DNA from: Dendrobium chrysotoxum | Taxonomy: Eukaryota; Streptophyta; Magnoliopsida; Asparagales; Orchidaceae | Assembly: GCA_019925795.1 (NCBI GenBank) | Contig: CM034305.1 | Location: 61,120,573-61,184,572 of the forward strand | Direction: 5' to 3' | DNA: 64,000 bases | In this document: positions 35,577 to 50,900 of the stretch, piece after piece | How the letters are laid out: each line of letters begins with the position of its first letter | Position numbering within the stretch: the stretch's first letter is position 1 | Position numbers and translations under genes: made by a program | Notes under the pieces: model-generated | The model's database searches: none | The model's input: only the letters and a program-made list of their open reading frames with translations | What the model was told of the DNA's origin: nothing

Positions 35577-35975
35577 TCAGGATGCTGCAACTGAAGCTTG
35601 GAGACTTATTTCTCTGTTTGGGGGCTTTGCTGTAAGAGTTAGATTTCTGCTGTTGTTGTAGTAATTGAAACTTGTGGCAAATCTCCTCCATATGTGATTT
35701 TCTGTACCAATGCTTCGTAGTTTATGCCAATTTTTATGTATAAATATGATAACGAATATGGAGAGAGCACAAGTTGAAACAGTTCCAGTGATGAGAAAGA
35801 GTCCCACAAAACTATTAAAGTCTAGGTGGTTTGATGTGATGGCATTGCCTTGAATTTGACATGAAGTTTGATTTACAAGCCATTTATTCTCAATATTAGT
35901 GATTTCTTCTCCCTCAACCACCTTTAATAAAGCCCTTGAAATGTCATGGACTAGAGGTGAACCTATTGGAAATGC
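35577..35975 (-). CDS. GLR: GLR-B last exon: S2 end, M4 and tail
   Basis: Acceptor TTTACAG, then AFPIGSPLVHDISRALLKVV; M4 is SFVGLFLITGTVSTCALSIF. The cytosolic tail is about 45 residues, much shorter than in gene A and not acidic. TGA at 35577-35579. 132 codons plus stop. Confidence 0.9.
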   Translation of the reverse strand, partial: AFPIGSPLVHDISRALLKVVEGEEITNIENKWLVNQTSCQIQGNAITSNHLDFNSFVGLFLITGTVSTCALSIFVIIFIHKNWHKLRSIGTENHIWRRFATSFNYYNNSRNLTLTAKPPNREISLQASVAAS

Positions 35976-38900
35976 CTGTAAAAACAATATTGCAGTTAGA
36001 ATGTTAGATACAAAATGTTATCGTGCATGTATATATTTTTGTATCAAAATAAAATTTTTTTAAGTGAATGAGTGAACAAAATTGTAGTTTGTGAGTTTTG
36101 TGTCTTGCTTACTATAAAATTTTTTCATTAATTGCCTAATCTGTAAAAAGTTTGTTTCATGTTGAATAAGCAAACTAAACCAATCCAGGATTATACAAAC
36201 AATCAAATCATTACTACAAGTGTAAATATTTGTAAAGAATTTCTTCATACTTATGTGTGGAAATTGATGGTAACAAGAGGAAAGTGGGCACTTACAAAAG
36301 CGAGCCCTTGATTCTTGAGAATTGGGCCAACTACTGTAAAATTTGCGCACTGTTGCTTAATAATGAGCTGAACAAATGGAAGCCCTTCAAATATTGCAGT
36401 GATTCCACCATTCTGACTTCCCTTTAACATAGCTTCAGAAAATTCTTCCACAGAGTTGTATTGAATAATCTTCTTTTCATCAAATGTAAGCTTCTTTAAG
36501 AGATCAACCAGAAAAGAGCCATTAGTAGTACCAACATTATCTCCATTTTTAATGAGTTGATGGAAATCAGTCACACTTGGCTCAAGTTTTTGTACTGTAA
36601 GCATGGATGCTAAGCTTGCAGTGTAGCTAGATGTCAATATCAGGACTACAAATAACCATATTATCAACACTAGCTTAGATAACACATTCTCCAGATGCTC
36701 CCCTGTGCTCATACATGATCAAAAGTAAAATATATTATGCTTCTCACTAATAAAATGAGATATAAATTCAAATACATTGTGTTTAAAGTATGTAGTTATG
36801 TTTTGTCATTGTAAGAGGCAGCATTTTAATCATTCACATATTTAACTTCAAAAGTTTTTGTAGCATTTGTTTAGCCTAAAATGTTTACTCTCCAGTTTGT
36901 AAGGAATTTGTGACAAATATCCACTACATGAGGAGGTGAAAAATAGATTGAAAGAGAAAAACATATAGGTAATGTGTGAAAAATTCAAACATTCATAAGG
37001 TTGTTTTGTTTTGATCTTTTTGTAAGATTTTAGTAAATTTGATAGACAACATCATATAGTATTAAGTATCTAAAAAAATAATCATTAAGCAGAAGGGATT
37101 CATTAAAAGTATGAACATAATAATAAATTAGTCAAAATACTAGCACTGTGCAAATTGCCTTGTATTAGATAGATTTTTTCATCAATTTTTTACTTTTACC
37201 CTCATTTTTTTAGAGAATAACATTTTTCAATTTTATTCTTACCCTAAATTAAACTATTTCTCAAGCTAAACCTTACATAACCTCTATATTTAAATTGAAG
37301 CCAGCATATACTACTTCATAAGTAAAAAACTAGCTAAAGAAGTTAAGACAAAAAATAAAAAGAAGGAATTTACTTAACTATGAGCATAGACCATTGTTGA
37401 GAAGGAGAAGTGTAGGATGGTCCCAAGTTGATGCGTGCGTGAACCACTGAACTCAGGATTTGCCTTATGCTCCATTACCCACACAACAAAACCTGTGTAG
37501 AGAAAGAAGGCAATGGCTCCAAACCATAAATCTTTGCTCCATGGCTTCAGAAAGATCCATATGTTCTTCTGCACCTTTTTGAATGGAACAATCATGTACA
37601 CCCCTGTTTCAGTGTATGGCAAAGTGAAATCTACATACTGTAACCTGTTTTCTCTGATATTTATGTCCCCTACCGCACCATCATAACTCTGGTATCACAA
37701 ACATTGAGACTTTGTGAATTGTAAGTTTGAAAATCTCAAAATTTGAAGCAGGATATATGATGTTGGAACATTAGTCTATTAAAAGTAGAAATATGTGACA
37801 TTAACTCTTGCTATTGGCTTATGTTTTACAATTTTATCTCTTTATTTCCAACAAAAATGCTTTCTTTCTTATGTTTTCATTTTAATTTGTCAAATGATTT
37901 CTTGAGTCAAAATCAAATTCCACCATTGTTTTGATATAAGAAATAAAAATTTGATTCTAGACATATTTTTAAAATTCCAGAATCAAACAAAATAAATGAT
38001 TTTGGATTCAAGACATTCCCCAAATTAAATCATAGAACCAGTCAGATATTAAATATGAAAATTACATAACTCTTATCATCGATGTTAGTTGATTACAACA
38101 GATTTTGAATACTTCTAAGCATTTTTAAATATCAAATTGTTGATATATTTTTTTAAAGAGTTTGAAGCTTAGAAAATGAAAAAGACTTTCTTTTTTCTTT
38201 TATATATATATATCATTTATACATCATAGAAGTCTTTAAGATAAGAATGTGTAGTTTTAATAACAAAAAATGGTTTTAATAACCCAAAAATAGTTATCCA
38301 CGTATTTGCCTTTTGGAGGAAGATTTAGAGTACATTTTTGACTTATTCAAAATGGGATAAATTATAAAAACTTCATGTTAACTTATTTAAAATATAAATA
38401 GTTATAAAAACTAACATTACACCACTTGGTCCAAATATTTCATCATTAAGTAAAGTTTATGGATCATGATGATAAGTGTTCTTAAGAGCAAGTATTATCT
38501 CCCATATATCATAATAAATATGTCTCTTATATATATATATATATATACCCTTAACTTAATGAATAAATCTCATATTTCTTTCAGGTACAACTTTAATGAT
38601 GCTTATCATACCTATGTGTACACAAAATAACTAAATATGAAAAATAACACGATCATAAAATAGTCTCATTTATAATATTCATCTATATACAATGAAATCA
38701 ATCAAAATAATCAAGAGCTATATGGTTAAGATGATCTCTAACCTTTTGTGGTGGCATGCCTTTAGTCAAAGGATTCGCTATCATCAACTCAGTGCTCATG
38801 TGCTCAATAACCATTGGATTCTCTTTAACACATTTTCTTATGACCAAGCACTTAATGTTGATAAGCTTACTTTGACTACCACTCTTAATGTTCTTAGCCA

Positions 38901-41900
38901 TAAAGATTGTAATTGAATTGTCATAATATATCATAAATGGTCTAGATTAGGGGTGTAAAAGAGTCAAGTTGAGCCAAGTATTTACCTAATCGAGCTAAGC
39001 TTGTTTAACTCTTACTAAGCTCGAGCTCAAGCTAAAGCTCGACTTGAGCTCTTTCGAGAATTATTAGGCTCGAGTTCAGCTTGATTATTCGAGCTCTTTA
39101 AAAAAGCTCGAGCTTGACTCATGAAATAATAAAAAATATTTAGTGTATATTTTATTATATTATTTAAAAATTAGATTTTAAATATATTTTAATTTAAACG
39201 AGTGGCTCAACAAGCTCACGAGCCGAGCCTAGCTCGAGCTTGACTTGTGAGCATGTTAATGACTCGAGTTCGAGCTAGCTCGATTCACTTACACCCCTAG
39301 GCTAGATATAGAATCCATAAGTCTAACCCTCGAAATGAAACTCTTTAGCCATACATCATGCAAGGTAGCCTCAAAATAAGAAATAAACTCAACCTCTATG
39401 ATAAAAGTAGCAGTTAAAGTCTGCTTAACACTCCTCCAAGACACAACTCTACCAGCAAACATAAATATATATCTAAAAATTGATTTCGGGAATCAACACA
39501 AACAATAAAATCAGAATCAAAGTAGTCAGTCACCTCCAAATTATTAGTCCTACACATAAGCTAGTCCTTAGTATTTGAAGGTACCTCATCACCCTTGCAA
39601 CTTGCTAGTGGTATATACCTGAATTATTCTAATATCTACCTAACCTCCAAACTGCAAATGCTATGTTCGATTGTACAAACTTGAGCATACATCAAGCTAT
39701 CAACAGCTTAAGCAAATGGAATATTTCTCATGTTCTCTCTCTTAAGGTTATTTTTCTGGCAAAAACTTAAATTGAATTTATCACCCTTGACTATGGAAAC
39801 TACGCTTTATAAACAATCTTTCATTCTAAATCTCTTTAAGACTTTATTAATATAAGTTTTTTGAGAAAAATCTAAAATACCTTAATGTTTATCTTATGTA
39901 TGTTAATGAGAATAACAAGAGAGACATCACTGATATCCTTTATATCAAAATTTTTAGAGAGAAATTGTTTCAACTCATGTAATAAATCCTTGTTGTTGGT
40001 TATAAGTAAAATATCATCTACATATATAATTAGAAAAAAAAATTGCTCCCAATAATCTTCTAGCATGTATATTGATCTAGGATGTTCTCTACAAATTAAA
40101 ATGAAGAGATCAATCACATCATGAAATTTTAAATACTATTAACGAGAGGCTTATTTCAATCTATATATAGACCCATTAACTTGCACACTAATTGCTCCCC
40201 ATTACTAGAAGAGAAATTTTCTTGTTATTTAATGTAAACCTTCTCCTCTAGGTCTCCATTGAGACATGTTGTTTTCAAATCCATTTGCTGCAGCTCTAAG
40301 TCAAATTGTGCAACAAGTCCCATGATAATTCCGAAGAAATCTTTCTTAGAAAGCTAAGAAAATGTCTACTTATAATTAATTCCCTCTTGCTAAAAGAATC
40401 ATTTGGTAATGAATCATGCTTTATATCTCTATATTGCCTAATGAGTTTCTCTATCTTATCGTCCCATTTACAACCAATGACTATTGCACTATTAGGTAAC
40501 TCAACAAGATCACATGCTCTATTATGTTCCATGGAATTCATCTCATCTTTCAAGATATCATATCATAAATTGGATTTTTTACAACTCATGGCTTGTAAAA
40601 TTATTTCAGGTTCACTTTCAGCTCAAATATTATAATCATGCTCTTAAAAATACACAATGTAGTCATTATGAATTGTTGATCTTCTTTCCAAATAGATCTT
40701 CTTAATATTGTAACAACCTCCTCTTATGAAGTTGGTTATTCAACTGTATCTAGTAACTCAAGAACAATTGGATTTATTAATTTAATATTAACAACATGTG
40801 GAATCTCAATTACTGGCTGTCTAACACCCATTTGGACTTAAGGGGTATTATGAATAATAATCAGCCTATCACTTGAAATAGAAGATTAATCACTCAAACT
40901 AATCAAGTCATTTTCAAGAGACTTTAATTTTTATTTCTTGATTTTACTATCCTAGTGTTGTTGGATGGACAATAAAATCTATAATCCTTTAGCCTCTCAG
41001 CATATCCAATAAAATATAATTAATAGTTTTTAGGTCCATTTTTTTGTGGATTGTACATTCTCATGTCACATGGGCATCCCTATATGCATACATGTCCTAA
41101 ACTTGATATCCAACCTTTTTATAATTCAAAAGGTGATTTGGGAACAACATTTGTTGGAACCGAGTTAAGTACACTACCATCTTGAAAGCTTTGGCCTATA
41201 AGAATTTAGATAGTTTAGAGCTGCTAATCATGCTCCTCATCATATCCATTAATATTTGATTCATTAGCTCAGCTACACCACTTTGACTTGGTGAACCATG
41301 TTGGCTCAAGAAAAATGACACATTGGGATGAATCCCGCTTTGCAGACATAGGATTCTGTTCTCCTCAAGGCAGATTGTAGTTAACTAGATTTTCCATGAG
41401 GTTAATGTCAGGGTTTAGTTAGATCTAGGTTCTTACTTCATATGAGTGCAAACACTCATAGTTAACTACCCCTCTTACTATATAAGAGAGAACTCTCGAT
41501 TAATGATGAATAATTTTAGGCAGTTTAGTCTCTTTTATTAGAGAAATGGAAGTAAATCCGATCAAAATCCCATGGTTCCGTCATCCCAGGATATCATAGG
41601 TTTCAGTCTACCAATACTAGTGATCATTGATCATAGTATCAAGGAAATCTGATTAGCAGCCATGGGTTGTCTCCTCTCAGGAATCCTGAGTAGGCTGAAG
41701 TGGTTAGATGTGCGTTGTAGTTTTGTGGTAGTTTGGGATTTACATCAGTTAGAATACCAAGTAGTTTAATTTAGTTTGAGATTTATGACTTCATTTAGAA
41801 GTTACCTGGTTGATTGAATTAGTTCGGGGCTTACTGCTCCATTTAGAAGTTTTCCGTGTGTTTAATTTTGGATCAAGGCTTATGGCTTCCGTTGGAAATA

Positions 41901-44900
41901 GCCCGGAGGATTGAATTTGGGTCATGAGTCTTACAGCTTCCCTTGGAAGTTGCCCATAGGCTTAATTTGGGATGGGACTTACGGCTTCCCTTAGAAGTTG
42001 CCCAATTGATTTTGTTTGTTCGGCGGTTTACAGCTTCTGTTGGAAGTAGCCTGTAGGTTTAAATTTGAAATGGGGCTTACGACATCTGTTGAAAGTAGCC
42101 CGTAGGTTTAGATTTAGAATGGGCTTACGTCTTCGTTTACAAATTGCCCGATTATTTTAGAAATTGGTCTTACAACTTTCATTGAAAGTAGCCCGTAAAT
42201 TTCTAGAAAGGGTTCTTACGACTTTCATTGAAAGTTGCCCATAGATTTTTAGAAATGGGTCTTACAATTTTCATTGAAAGTTGCTTGTAGGTTATTGAGA
42301 GTTTAATACTTCTTTTAGTAGTCTCTCAAATAGCAGGTTTTACGGCTTCTCTTGGAAGTTGCCTAATTGTATAAAAAGTGGGTCTTTCTACTTCAATTAG
42401 AAGTAGCCCGTAGATTTGAATTTGGATTGGGACTTACTACTTTTATTGAAAGTAGCCCATTTATTTTAGAAGTTGGACTTACGGCTTTAATTGAAAGTAG
42501 CCCATAGGATTGGTTTAATTTTAGAAGTGGGTCTTATGATTTTTATTGAAAGAAGCTCGTAGATTTTTAAAAATGGGTCTTATGACTTTCATTGAAAGTT
42601 GCCTATAGGTTTGGGTTCTAAAATGAGGTTCACGGCTTCCATTGGAAGTAACCCGTATGTTTAAATTTGGAACGAGACTTATGGCTTCTGTTGGAAGTAG
42701 CCCTTAGGTTTAGATTTAGAACAGGGCTTACGACTTCCGTTGGAAGTTGCCCGATTATTTTAGAAATGGGTGTTATAGCTTTCATTGAAAGTAGCCCGTA
42801 TGTTAGTTTTAGAACGGGGCTTACTGCTACTTTTAGAGGTTGACTGTATGTTTAAGAAGTGGGTCTTACGACTTTCATTGAAAGTAGCCCATAGGATTGG
42901 TTGAGAGTTTAGTACTTCTCTTAGAAGTCTCTCAAATAATAGGTCTTACAGCTTCCTTTGAAAGATGTATGTAGGTTTGGGTAGGTCGTACGGCTTCATT
43001 TAGAAGTTGCCTGTAGATTTTTAAAAGTGGGCCTTACAGCTTTCATTGAAAGTAGCCATTAGGTTTAGTTGAGAGTTTAGTACTTCTCTTAGAAGTCTCC
43101 CAAATAATAATTCTCACAACTTCCCTTGGAAGTGGCTTGTAGGTTTGGATAGGCCTTACGACTTCGTTTGGAAGTTGCCTATAAATTTTTAGAGTGGGTC
43201 TTACAACTTTCATTGAAAGTAGCCCTTAAGTTTGTTTGAGAGTTTAGTAATTCTCTTATAAGTCTCTCAAATAACTGGTCTTACAGCTTCCCCTTAGAAG
43301 ATGCCTGATTAGGGGGGCAAACAAGTCGAGTCAGGGAGTGTTCGAGTCGAGCTCGACTGTCAAATACTAAGCTCGAGCTCGACTCGTCTCACATTGAGTG
43401 GCTCATCGAGCAGCTCGCGAGTCCTCTTCCCACTCCGTCCCGAGGTTCGTATCACGCGTTCGCATCCCGCTCCATCCCGAGGTTCGTATCCCGCGTCCGC
43501 GTCCCGCTCCATCCCGAGGTTCATAGTGACTCCGCACATGAGGTCGAGAGTCCTCGTCCCACATCCCGCTCCATCCTGCAGTTCCGTTTTCCAGCTCCAA
43601 CCCGCCCAAGCTTCAGTTTCAATTTCCCGCCTGTCCCGCCTCCAATTCGTTTTCCCGCCCACCCGAGCCCGAGGTTTCATTTTCCCGCCGGCAACAGAAG
43701 GTCACTTCTGGGAGCTACTAGACGAGCTTGCGAGTTAAGCGGAGGTCTGTTCGAACTCAAGCTCGACTCATCGAGCTTGTTAATGAGTTGAGCCCGAGCC
43801 GGCTCGTGAGTCGCTTGACACGGTTGCACTCTTATACCAGATAGTTTGAATAAGTATTACGGTTTCCCTTTGGAAGTTGCCTGATTGTTTGGGTTTGTCT
43901 TACGGCTTCTTTTTGAAAGTTGCCTGATTATTGTTTAGAGTGGATTAGACAGCACATACTTTAGTTTTATGATAACCCGGTTTAGGCTGGGCCGGTTCAA
44001 CCGAACCGGCCAGCCTTCTATTAATAGTCGCGACCCCAACATGGGTCGCTACAGGCTCTTTTGCGAAACAGAGGGGGGCGGACGACCGAGAGTTTGTGCG
44101 AGAGCGAGGTAAGTTCGTTTTTCCCAAATTTAGCAAATGATTGTATAGGATGATAAGAATTAACGATTCCTTTTCCTTCCTATCGATAAATGAGTGATAA
44201 ATTTGGAAGAAATTTCTGCGGACGAGAAGAACGATCGAGAAGAAGAGGGAAGAAGGTTTGTTGAATTCTTTCTTCCATTTTCTTATAAATTTCATCGATT
44301 TCTCCATTTAAAAGTGAATGATATTTTCTTAAAGGAAAAAGAAGGGATTGAAAGCAAAGAGAAAGAATTGTGGGAGAGGAAGAAGGATTCATGGATTTTA
44401 AGAAAATTCTTGTTTGTAAGTAAATTCTTTATTGTATAGCATTATTTAAATTTTGTTATTTAACTACATTTCATGAAAGTTATATTATATGGATTTAGGA
44501 ATTTTAGAAAGGAAGAGATTGAAAACAAGGAGAAGAAATTTTGGAAGTGAAAAGAAATAAAGAAAAATTTTGTAAGGTAATTTCATGTGGAAGAAATCAA
44601 ACATTTATCAAGACGTTCAAATTGGGATTTAATGTTAATTAAATCCTTATATTATTATGACCAATGTTAATTAAATCTCTATGTTTGTGAACAGTTAAAA
44701 GGATTTCAATACAAGACGAATATTGGAGGAGAAGAATCAAAGTGGGTAATTATATATGTGTAAATTTTCACTATTTTATCTTCATTTCACTTCTGATATA
44801 ATTGTTTATTTTCTTTTGGAGAATATCATGAATAAGACAAATGAAAAGTTTAATACAAAGATTGAAAGAGAAATAGATATAACTGAAAATGATTGACGTA

Positions 44901-47900
44901 CTATGGGAATATGAAAATTTATAAAAAGGAAATGGAAAAATGAAAATGACAAGCATTCATGTATGTAACAAGCATATAAGTATCATAAGTATCATACATG
45001 TTAAGAAAGATGACAAGCATATAACTTAAAATAAATAAATGTTAAGGAAATGATATAAACATAAATGCATCAAAGGAAAAGGAAAAATGATATGCATGCA
45101 AATTACAGGAGTTCACCCCCGTATGGTACTGGCTGGAGAAGCAATGTACCCGTGTACGTTAAAAAGGAAAAGGAAATGGAATTGAAAATGGAAATGGTTG
45201 TACCTTAATTAGTACATTTAGACGGTGCTCCTGTATAAATGGAAATGGGAAATGGATATGTAAAGGAATTGAATGTTAAGCTATTAAAAGAAATGTATTA
45301 AAAGAAATATTAAAATTGATTGAAGATCAAGGAAAGGACTTGTGTAAGATTACTGTTTATAATGTATGATGTATGTGTATTGATATTAAAAGAGAAATAG
45401 TATAAATCTATTTTATTGTTTATAATTGAAATGATTACCCACTGAGTTTAGGTAGTAAACTCAAACAACGAATTTAAATGTTTCAGGTAAGTCTTTAGAG
45501 ATTTAGAAATGACATAAAGAGAAGAGTTCATCTATAGAAGACGATGTGCAACTAACAACAGATAAAATGACTGATGAGAATGTTTAGTTCAGTCATAGAT
45601 TGATTATTATTTGCTTTGTGATTAGTGGCCCTTCAGTTGATGAAATGTTTATGTTAATATGTTTACTGAATGTGATGAAATTATAATACTGTCCGACTTT
45701 TCGTTCCTGCCTCGTTAGATCGAGCATTCGGGCCGGGTCGTGACAAAAGTGGTGTCAGAGCTGAAGTTTCAGATATGAATCATACTGGAAGAGCCATTAG
45801 GTTGATTATTAATGATTATTGAATGTAAAATGAATAATGTAAAATGAATTATCATATTGAAAACAGGAATCAAAATAATTCTGAAGAAGAGAGGGAAGTG
45901 GAAAGGCCAGTGCCTAATATTAATATTAATCCTGAGGCACTGACAGAAATGATGACAGCTATGGCTCAATTGATTCAAGACTCAAGGAATCAACCATCAG
46001 AAAGTAGCAGTGATAGTGGAATGCTTATAGATAAGTATCTCAAATTGTTTCAAGATATGAGATCACCATTATTCAAGGGAGTTAAGGGACCAATTAAAGT
46101 TGAAAATTGGTTGCTAAGAGTTGAAAATATTTTAGAAGGAATGTTCTGTCCAGAGGAGAGAAAAGTCTCCTTGGCAGTCTTTGCTCTTGATGGAGAAGCA
46201 GAAAGATGGTGGAGAGGTCAACATAAAAATAAAATTGGAGGGATTCAAGACATGCAAATAAAGTGGGATGATTTTACAAAACTGTTCAGAGATAGGTTCG
46301 TGCCTCCTTCTGCAAGGAGACAGATGCAGGATAAATTTGTGAGACTGGTGCAGGGAGATAAATCAGTTATGCAGTATGAAGCTGAATTTACAACACTATC
46401 CAGATATGCTCCCCACTTAATACATACTGCAGAAGAACAGTGTCATCGATTTTTATCTAGATTGAAGGATGCAATTAGACAACCTCTTGTTCCATTTGGA
46501 ATTGAAGATTATTCAGTATTGGTGGAAAGGGCCAGGAGGATAGAAATGGGCCTGCAAAATACTCAAAGGAGACATGATTTTCAGAAAAGGAAAAGTGGCG
46601 AGGTTATGGGAGCTTCTCCAGATTCACATTGCAAATCCCTTCCATAAGCTGGGAAGTTTAATTGGAAGAAAACTAAGTCCAGTAGCAGTGATAGCTCAAG
46701 TGTAAACAGCTGTAACAAGTGTGAAAGACAACATAAAGGAGAATGCTTATCTGGTACAAATACTTGCTTCTGGTGTCATCAACCAGGTCATATAGCCAAG
46801 AACTGTCCTACTTTGGGGCAAAGACCAGCAGGAGAGTCAAGGATGAATATTGGATCTCAGAAGAATGTTGGAAGACCAAGAACAGTAGAATCAACTGCTT
46901 CTACTCCAGGACCAAGTCAACGCCGATAGAATACTCTGCCTAGAGGATATGCACTGACTCAGAAGGATGCTAAAAATTCACCTGAAGTGATTACATGTGA
47001 TAGAAATGAAAATTGAATTAATGTGTATTATGAAAGTATTATTAAAGGAATGATGTATGTTTATGTTCTATTTTTTTTATTGTTGTAAATTTTATAGGTG
47101 TGATCATGATGTAAGAAAAGTCAGTACGAATTCTTTTTGATACAGGAGCTTCACACTCCTTCATTTCAGAGGAATTTGTTAAAACAGTTGGGCTGAATGT
47201 TTATGAGACGAGTATAATTTTGAAAGTTTTAATGCCAAATGGATCTAGTATGAATGTGAATAGTGTATGTCAAGTGACTTTCAAAATAAATGAAAGAGAT
47301 TTTGAAGCAACAATGAATGTTTTACCATTGTAAGAGTTTGATATGATATTGGGAATGGATTGGTTGTCAAGGCATTTTGTGATTATTGACTGTAATAGAA
47401 AAGTTATAAAATTTAATTTTTTTGGAGAAAGAGAGTTGAAATTCTATGGAGAGAGAGGAATTTCTTTAATGATAATCACTTATATGAAAGCATGCAAATT
47501 TGTATCCAAAGGATGTCAGTGTTTTCTTGCTCAAGTAAAGGATACAAATAAGGAAGTTAAAGAATTGAAAGATATACATGTAATCAAAGAATATCCAGAG
47601 GTGTTTTTGGATGATTTGCTAGGATTACCACCAGAAAGGGAAATAGATTTCACTATTGAGTTGATACCGAGTTCAAAACTAGTGGCAAGAACACCTTACA
47701 GGATGGCAGTCAAAGAGTTGCAGGAGCTGAAAAGTCAGTTACAGGAATTTCTAGATAAGGGGTTTATCAGGCCAAGTTCCTCACTATGGGGAGCTCCAGT
47801 ACTATTTGTAAAGAAGAAAGACGGGAGCTACAGAATGTGCATAGATTACAGAGAACTGAATAAGCTTATTGTTAAGAATAAATATCCTTTGCCCAGAATA

Positions 47901-50900
47901 AATGATCTTTTTGACCAACTGGAAGGAGCTACAGTTTTCTCTAAAATAGATTTGCGTTTTGGATACCATCAGCTACGCATTAAGGAGGAAGATATAGCAA
48001 AGGTAGCTTTCAGAACCAGATTGGCCACTATGAATTTACGGTAATGTCATTTGGAGTGACAAATGCACCAGCTATATTTATGGATTTGATGAACAAAATT
48101 TTTAAGCCATTTCTAGACATATTTGTAATTGTGTTTATCGATGACATTCTAATTTATTCAAAAGATGAAGAGAGCCATTCCAATCATCTGCGGGCAGTGT
48201 TGCAAACACTTAAGGAGAACAAGTTATATGCTAAATTTTCAATGTGTGAATTTTGGTTAAACAGTATAAATTTCCTTGGGTATGTGATTAGTGTGAAGGA
48301 ATTTCAGTTAATCAGAATAAAATTCAAGCCATTTCAGATTGGCCTCGGCCAATGACTGTTTCAGAGGTGAGGAGTTTTCTAGGTCTTGCTGGTTATTATA
48401 AGAGATTTGTAAAGGGGTTCTCTCAGATTGCAATGCCGTTATCTAGATTGAAATTTGAATGGAGTGATCAGCGTGAAGAAGCTTTCTAGAAATTAAAAAA
48501 TTGTTTAATGACTGCCACGATTTTGACAATTCCATCAGGTTCAGAAGGGTTCCAAATTTTCTGTGATGCTTCATTGAGATGACTTGGATGTGTACTGATG
48601 CAACATGGTAGAGTGGTAGCTTATGCTTTAAGGCAACTGAAAACTCATGAAAACTACCCCACTCATGATTTAGAATTGGCAACTGTAGTTTTTGCACTCA
48701 AAATATGGAGACATTATTTATATGGAGTCAGATGCGAAGTGTTTACAGATCATAAGAGCCTCAAGTATTTTCAATAAAAAAGAACTTAATTTGAGGCAGA
48801 GAAGGTGGCTAGAGCTCATTAAGGATTATGACTTGGACATACAGTATCATCCTGGAAAGGCAAATGTGGTGGCAGATGCACTTAGCAGAAAAACTCTTGG
48901 AAATGCAAGTTGGTTAATCACCCAGCAGGAACAGATAATTAGAGATATGGAAAAATTAGAGATTTCAATGGTCAATCAGAAAGAGACAAAAGATATGATA
49001 TTAAATCAACTGGTGATTCAATCTACTTTGAAGGATAGAGTGCTTAATGCATTGTCTCAAGATGACAAATTTCAGGATATCATAAAGAAAGTACAAGCAG
49101 GATAGTTGGAGAACTTTGAAGTTGATGGAGAAGGATTATTAAAGTATAAGGGCACGATTTGTGTTCCAAGTGTTGGAAATTTAAGAGAAGAGATATTGCA
49201 GGAAGCTCACCTCTCAACTTATGAAATTCACCCAGGCAGTACAAAGATGTATCAGGAACTGAGAGGGTTATTTTGGTGGCCAGGATTAAAGAGGAGTGTT
49301 GCAGAATTTGTAGCAAAATGTATTCCTTGTCTGATGATTAAAGCAGAACATCAAAAGTCAAGTGGTCAACTATAACATTTACCCCTATACCTTAGTGGAA
49401 ATGAGAAGACATCGCGATGGATTTTGTAATTGGATTACCTAGATCAAGGCAGTGTCGAGATACAATATGGGTTATTATAAACAGATTAACCAAGTCAGCT
49501 CATTTCTTATCAATCAGGCAAACAAATTCAGTGGAGAAGTTGACAAATCTATATGTTGATGAAATTGTGAGATTACATGGAATTCCAAAATCAATAGTTT
49601 CTGATAGAGATGCCCGATTCACTTCTAAATTGTTGAAGAAAATTCAGGAAGCTATGGGAACTAAATTAACTTCAGCACAATATTTCATCCTCAGATAGAT
49701 GGTCAATTAGAAAGGACAATTCAGACTTTGGAAGATTTACTGCGGTTGTGTGTTTTAGATTTTGGAGAAAATTTGGAGATTCAAATACCGTTGATTGAAT
49801 TTGCATACAATAACAGTTTTCAATCTAGTATTGGAATGGCTCCATACGAGGCTCTTTATGGGAGAAAGTGCAGAATACCCTTGTGTTGGGTAGAAACAGG
49901 TGAAAGAAAAAACCATTGGAGCTGAACTGGTAGATGAGGCTACTAGCAAAATCAAATTGATCAGAGACAGACTAATGGCAGTACAAGACAGGTAAAGAAA
50001 GAATTATGATGCAAAGCATCGACTAGTGGAATTTGAAGTAGGAGAATTTGTTTTCCTAAAAGTCAGTCCAATGAAAGGTGTCCAAAGGTTTGGAAAGACA
50101 GGAAAATTGAGTCCAAGATTCATAGATCCTTTTGAAATTATAGAGAGGATTGGAAATATGGCTTACAGATTGGATCTTCCAGTACATATGCAAGGAATTC
50201 ATAATGTCTTTCATATATCAGTACTTCAGAAGTATGTGTCAGATGAGCCAAAGAGAATTCAGTCCAAATTAATTAACTTGCAGCCTGATCTGAAATATGT
50301 TGAGGAACCTGAAAGAATACTGGATTATAATGTAAAACATTTGAGGCATAGAACCATATCTTTTGTGAAGATTTTATGAAAGCATGGATAAAAAAGAGAT
50401 GCCACATGGGAGAAGGAAGCTGAAATGAAAAGTCAATATCCTCATCTATTTAACTAAGGTATGTTTCCTTATTCTTGATTTAATTTCGATGACGAAATTT
50501 TTTAAGGAAGGGAGATTGTGATGACCCAATTTAGGCTGGGCCGGTTCAACTAAACCAGCCAGCCTTCTATTAACAGTCGCGACCCCAACAGGGGTCACTA
50601 CAGGCTCTTTCGCAAAACCGAGGGGGGAGAACGACCGAGAGTTCATGCAAGAGCAAAGTAAGTTCGTTTTTCCCAAATTTAGCAAATCATTGTGTAGGAT
50701 GATAAGAATTAACGATTCCTTTTACTTCCTACCGTTAAATGAGTGATAAATTTGAAAGAAATTTCTGCGGACGAGAAGAACGATCGAGAAGAAGAGGGTT
50801 TAATTCTTTCTTTTATTTTCTTATAAATTTCGTCGATTTCTCCATTTAAAAGCGAATGATATTTTCTTAAAGGAAAAAGAAGGGATTGAAAGCAAAGAGA

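Larger units (their letters stand above)
41299..43967 (+). repeat. Family X copy B, 5' part up to the gypsy insertion
   Basis: Terminal segment 41299-41400 (GCTCAAGAAAAATG, GCAGACATAGGATTC), matching the end of copy A at 12340-12411; conserved segment 41405-41700; then the minisatellite 41740-43300 and, after a hAT insertion, more units at 43845-43940. The copy resumes at 52262 after the gypsy element and runs on to about 55070. Confidence 0.75.

Noticed and set aside
35577..37688. Treating 35577-37688 as a separate GLR gene fragment unrelated to 61724-63057
   Set aside because: The two parts are complementary without gap or overlap, on the same strand, with matching splice phases; a single gene is simpler. 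Transcript data could still overturn this.
43360..43738. Overlapping frames on both strands
   Set aside because: They lie in a GC-rich tandem repeat within a hAT-like element.
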